Below are positions 5,918 to 14,179 of a stretch of DNA of 36,337 nt, piece after piece. Source of the DNA: a virus; the IMG/VR virus record IMGVR_UViG_3300006793_000111, positions 1-36,337 of that record; one strand, written 5' to 3'. Position 1 is the first letter of the stretch; each line of letters opens with the position of its first letter. The translations under genes and the position numbers were made by a program. Under the pieces are notes generated by a model. The model was not told where the DNA came from. It searched no databases and saw only the letters and a list, made by a program, of their open reading frames with translations.

Positions 5918-5927
5918 CATAATTGTT

Positions 5928-5943
5928 TGCTACACTCTAAGTG
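5928..5943 (+). promoter_or_regulatory. Extended -10 promoter directly before the large terminase gene
   Basis: TGCTACACT (TACACT at 5931-5936) lies 7 bases before ATG 5944, with no Shine-Dalgarno between. Transcription would start at or next to the start codon. Confidence 0.5.
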
Positions 5944-7167
5944 ATGGCAGAATTATTTTTAGAAACAGAATTTCCAGATCTACATGAAGCACAGCTCTCT
6001 GTAGCAGAATCTGAAGCAAGATGGAAAATTTTATGTGCAGGTAGACGATTTGGAAAAACTCGTTTAGGTGTACAACTTTGTTTGCAGACAGCTCTAGCAG
6101 GGAAAAGAGCATGGTGGGTAGCACCTACTTATACAATAGCAAGAGTAGGTTGGCGTGACATACAAGAAGCAGCCAGATCTTTTCCAGAAGCATGGCAACC
6201 AACAATATCTTTAGTGAATATGGAAGTTAAATTTCCTTGGTCAGGTGGATCTATTGCAGTAAGGTCAGCAGATAGTCCACATAGATTAAGAGGTGAGGGT
6301 CTTGACTTTCTTGTTATGGACGAGGCTGCGTTTACTAAGCCTGATGTTTGGCATCAGGTACTAAGACCTACTCTCACTGAAAGAAAAGGTGGAGCTTTAT
6401 TTATAAGTACTCCTATGGGTATGAATAACTGGTTTTATGAATTATGGGAATTTGCTGATGGTAAACCTGACTGGGAAAGGTTTCAGTTTGCTACTTATGA
6501 TAATCCAGCCATTGATAGAAAAGAAGTAGACTCTGCCAAAGAGGAAGTCGGATCAATTGTTTTTGCACAAGAGTATCTAGCAGAGTTTGTTGAAGCAGGA
6601 CAAGGACTTTTAAAACCTGATTGGTTAAGATATTATAAAGAAAAAGGGGGTACCTTTTTTGCTGCTGGTGAAAATGTACAATTATACGACTGTATGAGAT
6701 TTTGCACAGTTGACCTCGCTACCTCAATTCAAGAAGGAGCTGACTATACTGTTATAGCAAGTTTTGCAATTACTCCGCAAGGCAAAGTTTTGGTGTTAGA
6801 TGTAGTTCGTGAACGCATGGAAGCTCCAGATATAATACCTCGGATAAGACAAAAAATGGCTCAATATGATTTACAATGGGTTGGTATGGAAAGAGCTGGT
6901 TTTCAGCTTTCTCTTATACAGTTTGCAAAAAGAGATGGTTTAGCTGTGAAAGAACTTAAAGCAGATAAAGATAAAGTTTCAAGAGCTATGCCACTAGCTG
7001 CTCGCATGGAAGCAGGAGATGTCTTTTTCAAACAAGGTGCGCCGTGGTTAATAGAAGTAGAAAGAGAACTTATGAGTTTTCCTGTAGGTCATCATGACGA
7101 TATTGTTGACGCAATAGGTTATGGTGTTATAAGCGCACAAGCTAAAAGAGAATGGACAGCTTACTAA
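5944..7167 (+). CDS. terL: Terminase large subunit
   Basis: The DNA-packaging motor: an N-terminal ATPase pumps DNA into the prohead and a C-terminal RNase H-fold nuclease cuts it. Visible motifs are Walker A AGRRFGKT (32-39), Walker B LDFLVMDEAAF with D126-E127, coupling motif STPMG (155-159), nuclease aspartate D257 in FCTVDLATS, and the final acidic site HHDDIVDAIGYG (D385, D386, D389). The 407 residues are a usual length. ATG 5944 is preferred over GTG 5941; both lie just after an extended -10 box, so this mRNA may be leaderless. The stop (7165-7167) abuts the portal ATG. Confidence 0.95.
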   Translation: MAELFLETEFPDLHEAQLSVAESEARWKILCAGRRFGKTRLGVQLCLQTALAGKRAWWVAPTYTIARVGWRDIQEAARSFPEAWQPTISLVNMEVKFPWSGGSIAVRSADSPHRLRGEGLDFLVMDEAAFTKPDVWHQVLRPTLTERKGGALFISTPMGMNNWFYELWEFADGKPDWERFQFATYDNPAIDRKEVDSAKEEVGSIVFAQEYLAEFVEAGQGLLKPDWLRYYKEKGGTFFAAGENVQLYDCMRFCTVDLATSIQEGADYTVIASFAITPQGKVLVLDVVRERMEAPDIIPRIRQKMAQYDLQWVGMERAGFQLSLIQFAKRDGLAVKELKADKDKVSRAMPLAARMEAGDVFFKQGAPWLIEVERELMSFPVGHHDDIVDAIGYGVISAQAKREWTAY

Positions 7168-9849
7168 ATGGCAAATGAAAAATCAAGATTTCGTAGGGCA
7201 GTAGATTATTTAAACGCTCCTACCCAGAGACAACAACAAAAAGCTAGCAGATACAATCAAAGCAGTTCTTTAGACCGTGCTGTATATGGATACAATACTG
7301 AATCTGGATATTTTCCTTCAAGTATGTTAGATGATGTTGGTGACGGATCAAATAACTCAGCAGTTGTAGCTTGTTTAAATGTTTTAGCAACATCATTTGC
7401 GGAACCAAAGATCAAGATCTGTTATGAGTCTGAAGATGGCGACACAGAGTTTGTTAATAAACACCCAGTATCTTTACTTTTAGAAAGACCAAATCCTTTT
7501 ACTTCTGGTAACTTGTTAGCGCATTATATAGTTACTTCTTTATCAGCACATGGCGATGCTTTCTTGTATAAAAACCGTAATTCAGATGGAAATGTGGTAG
7601 AGCTTGTACCCTTAATGCCAGACATGGTAGAACCTAAAGGAAATCAAAACCAACTAATAACAGAATTTAAATATAGTCCTTATGGTGGGCTTGGGTCTGA
7701 CAGTATAACACTAAAGACTGAAGATGTTGTGCATATACGAAATGGTATTGATCCTAATAACCATAGGCGTGGATTTGCTCCTCTAAAATCAGTATTAAGA
7801 GAAATCTTAGGTGATGAGGCTGCAGGACAATATGCAGCAGCGCTCTTACATAACATGGCTGTACCAGGTGTCATCCTCTCACCTAAAGATGATAATATGG
7901 GTGGACCTTCGAAAGAAGAAGCAGAGGCTATCTCTGCTATGTACAAACAAAAGTTTGGTGGTAAAAACAGAGGTGCGCCTATGATCTTATCAGGTGCAAT
8001 GAATGTAGAAGTTGTTTCTTTTTCACCAGATCAAATGAACCTTAGCGAACTGAGAAAAATTCCTGAAGAAAGAGTATCAGCTGTACTTGGTGTGCCTGCT
8101 ATTTTAGCTGGATTAGGAGCTGGTCTAGACGCAGCAACCTACAACAACACTAGAGAATTAAGAGAATTTTTTACTGAACAGAAATTAGTACCTTTATGGA
8201 AAGCAGTTGCTTCGGAACTTACTCATCAACTACTAAGGGTTGATTACCCAGCTGATGATTATTATGTGCAGTATAATTTAGAAGATGTCAGGGCTTTGTC
8301 TCAAGATAAAGATGACATTTACAAAAGAATGAATACAGCAGTTCAAGGTGGTTGGATCACAGTCTCAGAAGCTAGAAAACAAGCTGGTCTGAAAACTGAT
8401 GAAACACATGATTTATATTTACGACCAATGAATATGGTTGAGCGTCCAGTCGATGGTTCAAGCGCACCAACAACTGAAGAAGACGAAACAAGTAAAGAGA
8501 TCAACGATCTGAAAAATATGATTGTGGAACTTCAAGAGAAAGTACTAACCTCTACAGCAGCAGCTGTAGATAGCGTTAGAGAAAGTATAATAAAACCAAC
8601 AGCAACTCCTTTGAATGAAGAAAAGTATGTTGCAGAAATGCCTAACGGTGCATGGTGCATACTTGATCATGAATCCAATAAAGTTATAAAATGCTACGAA
8701 TCAGAATCAGCTGCTAGAACAGCCCTTTCTAATATGAAGAAAACGACTGAAGAAGCAATAGAAGAAAAAAAGAAAACAAATTTTCCAAGTTCTGGTGACG
8801 ATCAAACTATCTCAATTTCCAATTCAAGATTCAAACAGTTTCCTGACTACAATTATGTAAAAGATTTAAAAGAAAACTGGCCAGAAATATGGCGTAGAGC
8901 AGGTACTGGAGGTAATCCCCCTACTTCATTTACAGGTAACGATGCTTTCAACAGATGGACTAAATACAGAGCTGGTGAAAGGTCAGGTTCTGTTCTTAAT
9001 TGGGTAAAGAGAAGAGAAAGTTTTATGGCTAGACATTCAGGTAACACTAAACTTAATGGTTACATTGCTGTCATGAAATGGGGTGGCGTTACCAAGACAG
9101 GCGCTTCTGCAATGAAAAAAACAGTTAATGATTACAAAAAAGTAATTCGTGAAAGAAGAAAGATTCAAGAAGACCTGTTAGCTGAAATAGAATCGAAAGC
9201 ATTAAGTGAAGCTACTAAAACCTCTCTAAAGAAAAAAGTTGCAGAGCATAACGCAAAAAATCCTAAGTACCGAGCTACAACAAGAATGTTAACAGCATGT
9301 TACAACAGAGGTTTGGCTGCTTATCAAAACAATCCAGGTTCAGTAAGAGGGAATGTCAGTGGACCACAGCAGTGGGCAATGGCCAGAGTCAACGGACTAT
9401 TAAGGGCTTTGCGAACAGGTAAGTTCAAAAGAACAGCTTACGATACAGATCTTTTGCCTAGTAATCATCCCTTAAGTAGCAAAAAAAATTCCCCTGAATT
9501 AATCGAAAATATTAAAGTTTCAACAGAAGAAGCTGAAGTACTATCAGCAGTAGAAATGCACTCAGCTAGATCTGAAAAAGCACCAGCAGGCAGCGTCAAA
9601 AAAGGTGATACTGTATCTTGGATGATTAATAAAGACCCTCAACCAGCTTCTACAGCTCATGGTGTAGTGACCAGTGTTGCTACAAGCGGTAAGGTTAGTG
9701 TCGGACAAGAAACCCAGGAAGCAACACAAAAAAGTCCTATAGCAAGGATTAAAGTTTGGTCGATTAATGAAGATGGGTCACATACTGAAACTGATCGAAC
9801 AGTTATTCAGCCAGTGTCTAAACTTCGAAAAATCGGCGATTTTCGTTAG
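7168..9849 (+). CDS. Portal protein (HK97 type) with a large C-terminal extension
   Basis: Residues 1 to about 430 are an HK97-family portal, the dodecameric ring at the capsid vertex: SAVVACLNVLATSFAEPKI, HPVSLLLERPNP, DVVHIRNGIDPNNHRRGFAP, and RVSAVLGVPAILAGLGAGLD before the C-terminal helices. Portals are normally 400-500 residues; this one has 893. The extension holds a coiled-coil-like linker (about 432-465) and a short YVAEMPNGAWCILD segment near 486. A basic helical domain follows from about 558 (GSVLNWVKRRESFMARH, IAVMKWGG). Then come CYNRGLAAYQ at about 711 with QQWAMARVNGLLRAL and DTDLLPSNHPL, and a C-terminal SH3-like module from about 810 (VKKGDTVSWM...TVIQPVSKLRKI) that resembles the DUF2945/XkdF-type end. 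I see no stop codon or frameshift in the fusion. Confidence 0.85.
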   Translation: MANEKSRFRRAVDYLNAPTQRQQQKASRYNQSSSLDRAVYGYNTESGYFPSSMLDDVGDGSNNSAVVACLNVLATSFAEPKIKICYESEDGDTEFVNKHPVSLLLERPNPFTSGNLLAHYIVTSLSAHGDAFLYKNRNSDGNVVELVPLMPDMVEPKGNQNQLITEFKYSPYGGLGSDSITLKTEDVVHIRNGIDPNNHRRGFAPLKSVLREILGDEAAGQYAAALLHNMAVPGVILSPKDDNMGGPSKEEAEAISAMYKQKFGGKNRGAPMILSGAMNVEVVSFSPDQMNLSELRKIPEERVSAVLGVPAILAGLGAGLDAATYNNTRELREFFTEQKLVPLWKAVASELTHQLLRVDYPADDYYVQYNLEDVRALSQDKDDIYKRMNTAVQGGWITVSEARKQAGLKTDETHDLYLRPMNMVERPVDGSSAPTTEEDETSKEINDLKNMIVELQEKVLTSTAAAVDSVRESIIKPTATPLNEEKYVAEMPNGAWCILDHESNKVIKCYESESAARTALSNMKKTTEEAIEEKKKTNFPSSGDDQTISISNSRFKQFPDYNYVKDLKENWPEIWRRAGTGGNPPTSFTGNDAFNRWTKYRAGERSGSVLNWVKRRESFMARHSGNTKLNGYIAVMKWGGVTKTGASAMKKTVNDYKKVIRERRKIQEDLLAEIESKALSEATKTSLKKKVAEHNAKNPKYRATTRMLTACYNRGLAAYQNNPGSVRGNVSGPQQWAMARVNGLLRALRTGKFKRTAYDTDLLPSNHPLSSKKNSPELIENIKVSTEEAEVLSAVEMHSARSEKAPAGSVKKGDTVSWMINKDPQPASTAHGVVTSVATSGKVSVGQETQEATQKSPIARIKVWSINEDGSHTETDRTVIQPVSKLRKIGDFR

Positions 9850-10024
9850 GGATATACTCAATACCTCTAGTTTTCAACTTATTAATAAGTCTAGTTTGAT
9901 CATCTGCACTTAAAAACAACAACCAGTCGGTTATTATTTTATTCCTATTTGGTTTAGGACTTATTGACAATTGATCCATAAAAGTATTGAACTCACCGTC
10001 TACGCTAGTTCTTTTTTCAACCAT
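9818..10024 (-). CDS. Small protein of unknown function, minus strand (68 aa)
   Basis: Not recognised. It begins MVEKRTSVDGEFNTFMDQLS and is predicted helical (IITDWLLFLSADDQTRLINKL). It overlaps the end of the preceding minus-strand gene by 25 bases and runs 32 bases into the 3' end of the portal gene, so it converges with it. The gap between portal and protease is otherwise empty, and the upstream gene has a near-consensus promoter, which supports both minus-strand frames being real. Confidence 0.55.
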   Translation of the reverse strand: MVEKRTSVDGEFNTFMDQLSISPKPNRNKIITDWLLFLSADDQTRLINKLKTRGIEYIPNENRRFFEV

Positions 10025-10230
10025 TTGTATAAATAATCTCTCTCTTCGGCTCCACCGCTGAAATCTTTTGCAGCTAATGTAGCTTCTAACTTAAGTTTAT
10101 TCTTTTCTATTTTTATGGGATATAAATTATTAAAAATTTCTACTAGACCTGTTTTGTCAGAGTAAACCTCAAGAGGGAAACTCCCAGATCCAATATGCAA
10201 AGTCGAAATTTTAATAATCTCATTTTCCAT
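10000..10230 (-). CDS. Small protein of unknown function, minus strand (76 aa)
   Basis: Not recognised. It begins MENEIIKISTLHIGSGSFPL and appears to be a beta-strand-rich N-terminal half followed by a helical, basic end (YLYKWLKKELA). A TGGTATAAT extended -10 lies six bases before the ATG, so the message would be leaderless. The first of a two-gene minus-strand unit embedded in the head module, and divergent from the promoter of the capsid operon. A regulator of head-gene expression or a moron-type gene is possible but unproven. Confidence 0.6.
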   Translation of the reverse strand: MENEIIKISTLHIGSGSFPLEVYSDKTGLVEIFNNLYPIKIEKNKLKLEATLAAKDFSGGAEERDYLYKWLKKELA

Positions 10231-10236
10231 GTAAAT

Positions 10237-10245
10237 ATTATACCA
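10237..10245 (-). promoter_or_regulatory. Extended consensus -10 promoter, minus strand, leaderless
   Basis: On the minus strand this reads TGGTATAAT, a perfect TATAAT with the extended TG. It lies 6 bases from the ATG at 10230, so the transcription start would fall on the A of the start codon. Confidence 0.65.
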
Positions 10246-10270
10246 CAGATATGCAAAAATGTTTTTATTA

Positions 10271-10300
10271 TTGGCAACGATAAATACGCTAAACTATAAA
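10271..10300 (+). promoter_or_regulatory. Promoter of the protease-capsid operon
   Basis: TTGGCA (10271-10276), an 18-base spacer and TATAAA (10295-10300). The predicted start near 10307 leaves a leader of about 75 bases before the protease gene. It diverges from the minus-strand promoter 26 bases away. Confidence 0.55.
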
Positions 10301-10381
10301 TTAGTTTGTTATTCTTATTTAGTAAGAAATTACAAGCGCACTAATAATTAAATATTTAATACGAGGAGTAGGTAGTGCTAT

Positions 10382-11887
10382 ATGTCTGAAGAAAAAGAAG
10401 TCAAAAATATTGAGTTTGAACTCAAAGCTGATGGGGAATCCAAAGGTCAAGTAAAAGCTGTATTTTCAGTTTTTAACAGCCTTGACAGTGACGGTGATGT
10501 TGTATTGCCAGACGCTGTGAAATCAGGTTTTAAATCAGGTGATGTACCAATGGTTTGGTCACACAAATGGGATATGCCAATCGGCAAAGGTAAAATTGTA
10601 AAAGACAAAGACAAAGCTACTTTTGAAGGCAACTTTTTTATGGATACTGAATCAGGAAAAGAAGCATATAATCTTGTTAAAGGAATGGGAGATCTGCAAC
10701 AATGGTCTTTTGGTTTTAGAGTGAATGACTCCGAGTTTGGAAAATTTAAAAAAGATGCAAGTCAAGATGAACAAGATGTTAGGTATCTTAAAGACTTATC
10801 AGTTTATGAAGTTAGCCCAGTCTTAGTTGGTGCTAACCAAGAAACTTTTACGATGGCGATCAAGAGTGATAAGGAAACAGAAGAAAAAATAGTGCAATCG
10901 ATATCCTTATCTGAAGAAGATAATTCTGAAGTAAAGGAAGAAGAAAAAGCTGCATTAGCAAAAGATACTTTTGATAATCCAGGTGAAGCAATGGAAAGGT
11001 CTAAAGATCTTTCTTGTGCAATAGGTGTGCATACACATAAATTGGATGATGGCAAAGAAGTATTTATGCCATGTAAAACACACACTGAATATGAAGCTAC
11101 TTTAGAAAATGCAAAAGGTCATACGCCACAACACACATCTATGCAAGCTTTAGGTCAAATAGCCGAAGATCTTAAACAGATTTTAGGCAACATGCCAAAA
11201 GATGAAAATGCAGAAATGCCAAGTTGGTGGGTTGACAAACTAACAGATGTAGCAAAAGAAATAAATGAAATTAGAGATTTACTACTTGATCCAAAAGCAA
11301 AAGCTGATGATCAAGAAAAGGTTTCAGAAAAGAGTGCCAGCGTGCAAGGTAAACGCTTTTCTGATGAGGTAAAAGATGTTCTTGCAGCATTAAATAACCT
11401 CGTTGCCAGGGTTCAATCTATAGGAGAACTCAGGAAAAAGAATGGTAGGAAGTTGGGAGCGTCAGCGACAGAGGCTCTCAGACAAGTTCAAGAAAGCGTC
11501 TCTGATGCTTTTGATGAACTAGATAAATTCGTAGACGAATTTGGAACGGAGGGTGCATTGGAAACCGATGTAGTAGAAGAAGCTGAAGCTCAACTTAATG
11601 TTGATGCAGAGGCAGAAGTCGAAGCTCCAGCGGAAGCTGAAGTTGAAATAGAGGAAACAGTTGCAGAAGTTCCTGTTGAGGAAACTCAAGAAGAAACAGA
11701 AGCAGTAGTTGAATCAGATCCAACTGAAGTAGAAGAGGGTGTTTTAGCGGAAGCTTTAACAGAAGCTGAAGCTACAGAAGTCGAAGTTGACAATGAGCTT
11801 GACGATCTATGGTTAGAAAGCCAACAGATTGTTACTGACTCAATATTAACCGACATAGAAATAGAAGAAGAAAACGAGAATATTTAG
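10382..11887 (+). CDS. Prohead protease (S78 family) fused to a scaffold-like region
   Basis: Self-assembling maturation protease that cuts the capsid protein's delta domain. Residues 1-155 match the HK97 protease: the start FELKADGESKGQVKAVFSVFN, catalytic His61 in MVWSHKWDMPIG, Ser109 in QQWSFGFR, and Glu143 in SVYEVSPV. The following 345 residues are unusual. They include a Cys/His cluster at 212-234 (C212, H217, H219, C231, H234) that could bind zinc, a helical section (about 250-390) likely to act as scaffold, and a very acidic Ala/Glu-rich tail. No separate scaffold gene is present, so a protease-scaffold fusion is the best reading. GAGGAG lies about 14 bases upstream of the ATG, farther than usual. 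Confidence 0.85.
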   Translation: MSEEKEVKNIEFELKADGESKGQVKAVFSVFNSLDSDGDVVLPDAVKSGFKSGDVPMVWSHKWDMPIGKGKIVKDKDKATFEGNFFMDTESGKEAYNLVKGMGDLQQWSFGFRVNDSEFGKFKKDASQDEQDVRYLKDLSVYEVSPVLVGANQETFTMAIKSDKETEEKIVQSISLSEEDNSEVKEEEKAALAKDTFDNPGEAMERSKDLSCAIGVHTHKLDDGKEVFMPCKTHTEYEATLENAKGHTPQHTSMQALGQIAEDLKQILGNMPKDENAEMPSWWVDKLTDVAKEINEIRDLLLDPKAKADDQEKVSEKSASVQGKRFSDEVKDVLAALNNLVARVQSIGELRKKNGRKLGASATEALRQVQESVSDAFDELDKFVDEFGTEGALETDVVEEAEAQLNVDAEAEVEAPAEAEVEIEETVAEVPVEETQEETEAVVESDPTEVEEGVLAEALTEAEATEVEVDNELDDLWLESQQIVTDSILTDIEIEEENENI

Positions 11888-11896
11888 GAGAAACGA

Positions 11897-13135
11897 ATGG
11901 AAGTAAAAAAAGTTCGTGAGCAAATAGTTGCAAAGTCCGAAGAACTCAAAGGTCTCTTTACAGAGATTGAGGGTCAAGAAGGACCATCTACTCCAGAGCA
12001 AAAGCAAGCAGTCATTGAAAGAAATGGCGAACTTGCTTCTTTAAGAGATGATCTTAAAGTAGCTGAAGCTAAGTCTAAACTAGACGCTTCAGGTGGAGCA
12101 GTTGCAAGTATCCCTACCCCATCAGGAAATGAAGCACCAGCTTCTTTCGGAGCAGAGGTACTCAAATCAGCAGCTTACAAAGCTTACACAGAAAACGGCG
12201 CTAAGAACATACAGTCAACAGTGCCATTTGAGTTAAAGACAAACTTAACAACTACAGGATATCCACCAGAGTCCTTGAGACAACCTGGAATGTTGGAAAC
12301 AGCATTAAGAAATCCTGATTCAGTTATTAATTTGTTCGATCAAATACAAACTGATCAAAATGCATTCGTGTATCTTGAGGAAACTACTTTCACTAACAAC
12401 GCAGCTGAAGCCGCAGAGGCAGCAGCAGTTGGTGAAGCAGCTCTCGCATTTACCGAAAAAACTGCAACAGTATCAAAACTAGGTGTTAATATCCCAGTTA
12501 CTGATGAGTTGATGCAGGATGTTTCTGGTCTTGAGGGATACTTAAACTCACGACTACAAACAATGATCAAATTAAGATTAGACAGCCAGTTAATAGCTGG
12601 TAATGGTACTTCACCAAACCTTGAAGGTATCTTAGATGCAGGAAAATCCAGTGTTGGATCGACTGCTTTTGGATCCTACTCAGGTGGTTTGGGAAGAATT
12701 GGTGCTATCTATGGAGCAATCACAGATATTAGAGTGAACGCTTTCACAGAACCAGATGCAATAGTAATTCATCCAAATGATTGGGCGCAAATCGTCCTTC
12801 AACTAGATGATGACTTTGCTGGTGACGCTACAGCAGGATATGCAGCTAAATCACCTGTATTTATGAGTGCAGGCGGATTTGGTGGCGGTGTCGCTAACCA
12901 ACTTTGGGGATTAAATGTTGTTCCATCAACAGCAATCGCTGAAGGTACTATCTTAGTTGGTAAGTTCGGTGGCGGAGAAGCAGCACATGTCGTAGTAAGA
13001 CAAGGAATGGACATCGCAGTTAGTGATAGTCATGGTGATAACTTTACGAAGAATATCATGGTGATCAGAGCTACTATGAGAGTCGGTTTCCCTGTTTACA
13101 GGCAAGCAGCTTTCCACAAGATCACAAGCGCTTAA
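11897..13135 (+). CDS. Major capsid protein (HK97 fold)
   Basis: A 412-residue shell subunit. The first 60 or so residues are a charged coiled-coil delta domain (VREQIVAKSEELKGLFTEIE...). An Ala/Ser/Pro-rich linker follows, where the prohead protease should cut. The mature part shows the family's features: FDQIQTDQNAFVYLEET (N-arm and E-loop area), VSKLGVNIPVTDELMQD, SRLQTMIKLRLDSQLIAGNG, IVIHPNDWAQIV, and a C-terminal FRA-like region ending MRVGFPVYRQAAFHKI. Shine-Dalgarno AGGAG (11886-11890) lies six bases before the ATG. It directly follows the protease and is followed by a strong hairpin, as expected for a highly expressed gene. Confidence 0.93.
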   Translation: MEVKKVREQIVAKSEELKGLFTEIEGQEGPSTPEQKQAVIERNGELASLRDDLKVAEAKSKLDASGGAVASIPTPSGNEAPASFGAEVLKSAAYKAYTENGAKNIQSTVPFELKTNLTTTGYPPESLRQPGMLETALRNPDSVINLFDQIQTDQNAFVYLEETTFTNNAAEAAEAAAVGEAALAFTEKTATVSKLGVNIPVTDELMQDVSGLEGYLNSRLQTMIKLRLDSQLIAGNGTSPNLEGILDAGKSSVGSTAFGSYSGGLGRIGAIYGAITDIRVNAFTEPDAIVIHPNDWAQIVLQLDDDFAGDATAGYAAKSPVFMSAGGFGGGVANQLWGLNVVPSTAIAEGTILVGKFGGGEAAHVVVRQGMDIAVSDSHGDNFTKNIMVIRATMRVGFPVYRQAAFHKITSA

Positions 13136-13153
13136 TAGCGTAACGATTTCGAG

Positions 13154-13179
13154 TATGGGGGCTTTTAGCCCCCATATTT
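13154..13179 (+). terminator. Strong GC-rich hairpin after the capsid gene
   Basis: A perfect 9-bp stem TATGGGGGC/GCCCCCATA (13154-13162 with 13168-13176) with loop TTTTA and only three T after it. It is probably a partial terminator or a 3' stabiliser of the capsid message. Confidence 0.7.
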
Positions 13180-13197
13180 GTAGGAATAGGAGAAATA

Positions 13198-13260
13198 ATG
13201 GGCTACGGTTATAACAAAAAACCTAAGAAAAAGAAAAAACCTAAAAGAACAAAAAAATAA
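13198..13260 (+). CDS. Twenty-residue lysine-rich peptide
   Basis: ATG to TAA gives 20 codons: an aromatic start MGYGYN followed by almost only Lys, Pro and Arg. It has one of the best ribosome binding sites in the window (AGGAG at 13188-13192, five bases before the ATG) and sits between the capsid hairpin and the next gene. I recall similar MGYG plus poly-Lys peptides next to capsid genes in aquatic phages, but cannot confirm it. The charge suggests binding to DNA, RNA or the acidic inside of the capsid. It is short enough that a leader peptide is an alternative. Confidence 0.55.
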   Translation: MGYGYNKKPKKKKKPKRTKK

Positions 13261-13276
13261 GTTAGGATTAATTATT

Positions 13277-13531
13277 ATGGACGAAAAATATATAAAACCA
13301 GAAAAAAATATTTGGAAATTACAAGACGGAACAATCTTTGAAGGTGCTGTCTCAGAGCTTCCAAAAGCTAACGCTGATCTTATTGCAAAAGCAGGTTGGG
13401 AATATCCAGAATCTTTCTTAAAAGAACAAGGATGGGGATCTAAACCTAAGAAACAAGCTCCTGCAAAAAAGAAAGCAGCACCAAAGAAAAAAGTAGAAAC
13501 TAAAGCAGTTAAACCATCTGAAAATAAGTAA
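13277..13531 (+). CDS. Small head-region protein with a basic AK-rich tail (84 aa)
   Basis: Not recognised. Residues 1-55 are a compact domain (IWKLQDGTIFEGAVSELP, AKAGWEYPESFLKEQGW). The last 30 residues are a Lys/Ala/Pro-rich tail (KKQAPAKKKAAPKKK) like histone H1 tails, so contact with packaged DNA or a flexible tether is plausible. It lies between the capsid and first connector genes, a position often held by head decoration or completion proteins. It is 9 bases from the next gene. Confidence 0.7.
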   Translation: MDEKYIKPEKNIWKLQDGTIFEGAVSELPKANADLIAKAGWEYPESFLKEQGWGSKPKKQAPAKKKAAPKKKVETKAVKPSENK

Positions 13532-13540
13532 GGAGTTGTA

Positions 13541-14179
13541 ATGGCTCTTTGTTCTTATTCTGATGTTGAAGCTATAGTCGGAATTGACTTTAGTTCTACA
13601 GTACAAACATCAATCACAAATAATTTTATTGCGTACTCTGATAGGGTAATCAAAACTTATATTGGATACGATATAGAACAGTCAAATCAAACTGAAGTTC
13701 TTTTCGGAAATAATATGAGAGAACTTAGTTTAAAACATCTACCAGTAAATTCTATTACCTCTGTAACTGAAGATGGCAATGTCTTGACAGAGGGAAATGA
13801 TAATGAATATGTATTTCATGAAAATGGTCGACTAGAAAGAGTACTTGGAAGATGGTCAGGATCTAAACCTAGAAACATTACAATAGTTTACAATGCTGGT
13901 TACTCAACAATTCCTGAAGATATAAGGTTTACAAGTGCAAGAATTTCTGCCAGAATGGTCTTGTCGGCATTAAATTTAGGAAGCCAAGCCAAGCCAGGTG
14001 CGGTTGACACACATTTATCCGACTCAACAGATGGGGCTGACATGTCAGTAGTACTACAAGAGCGAATTGGGGATTTAACTGTTCAATTTGCTGATCCTCT
14101 AGCTTACTTTGATGGCGATCTTTTAAAGTCATCAGATAAGTTATTACTATCACCTTATAAGAAACAGGTATTAGTTTAA
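13541..14179 (+). CDS. Head-tail connector (adaptor) protein
   Basis: 212 residues. It begins MALCSYSDVEAIVGIDFSS and contains IAYSDRVIKTYIGYDIEQ, a pattern known from phage adaptors that dock under the portal (HK97 gp6/SPP1 gp15 group). A central beta section (ELSLKHLPVNSITSVTEDG, RNITIVYNAGYSTIPEDI) and C-terminal helices follow. It has AAGGAG (13530-13535) as ribosome binding site. The stop overlaps the ATG of the small 14179 gene (TAATG). Position directly after the capsid group supports the assignment. Confidence 0.75.
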   Translation: MALCSYSDVEAIVGIDFSSTVQTSITNNFIAYSDRVIKTYIGYDIEQSNQTEVLFGNNMRELSLKHLPVNSITSVTEDGNVLTEGNDNEYVFHENGRLERVLGRWSGSKPRNITIVYNAGYSTIPEDIRFTSARISARMVLSALNLGSQAKPGAVDTHLSDSTDGADMSVVLQERIGDLTVQFADPLAYFDGDLLKSSDKLLLSPYKKQVLV

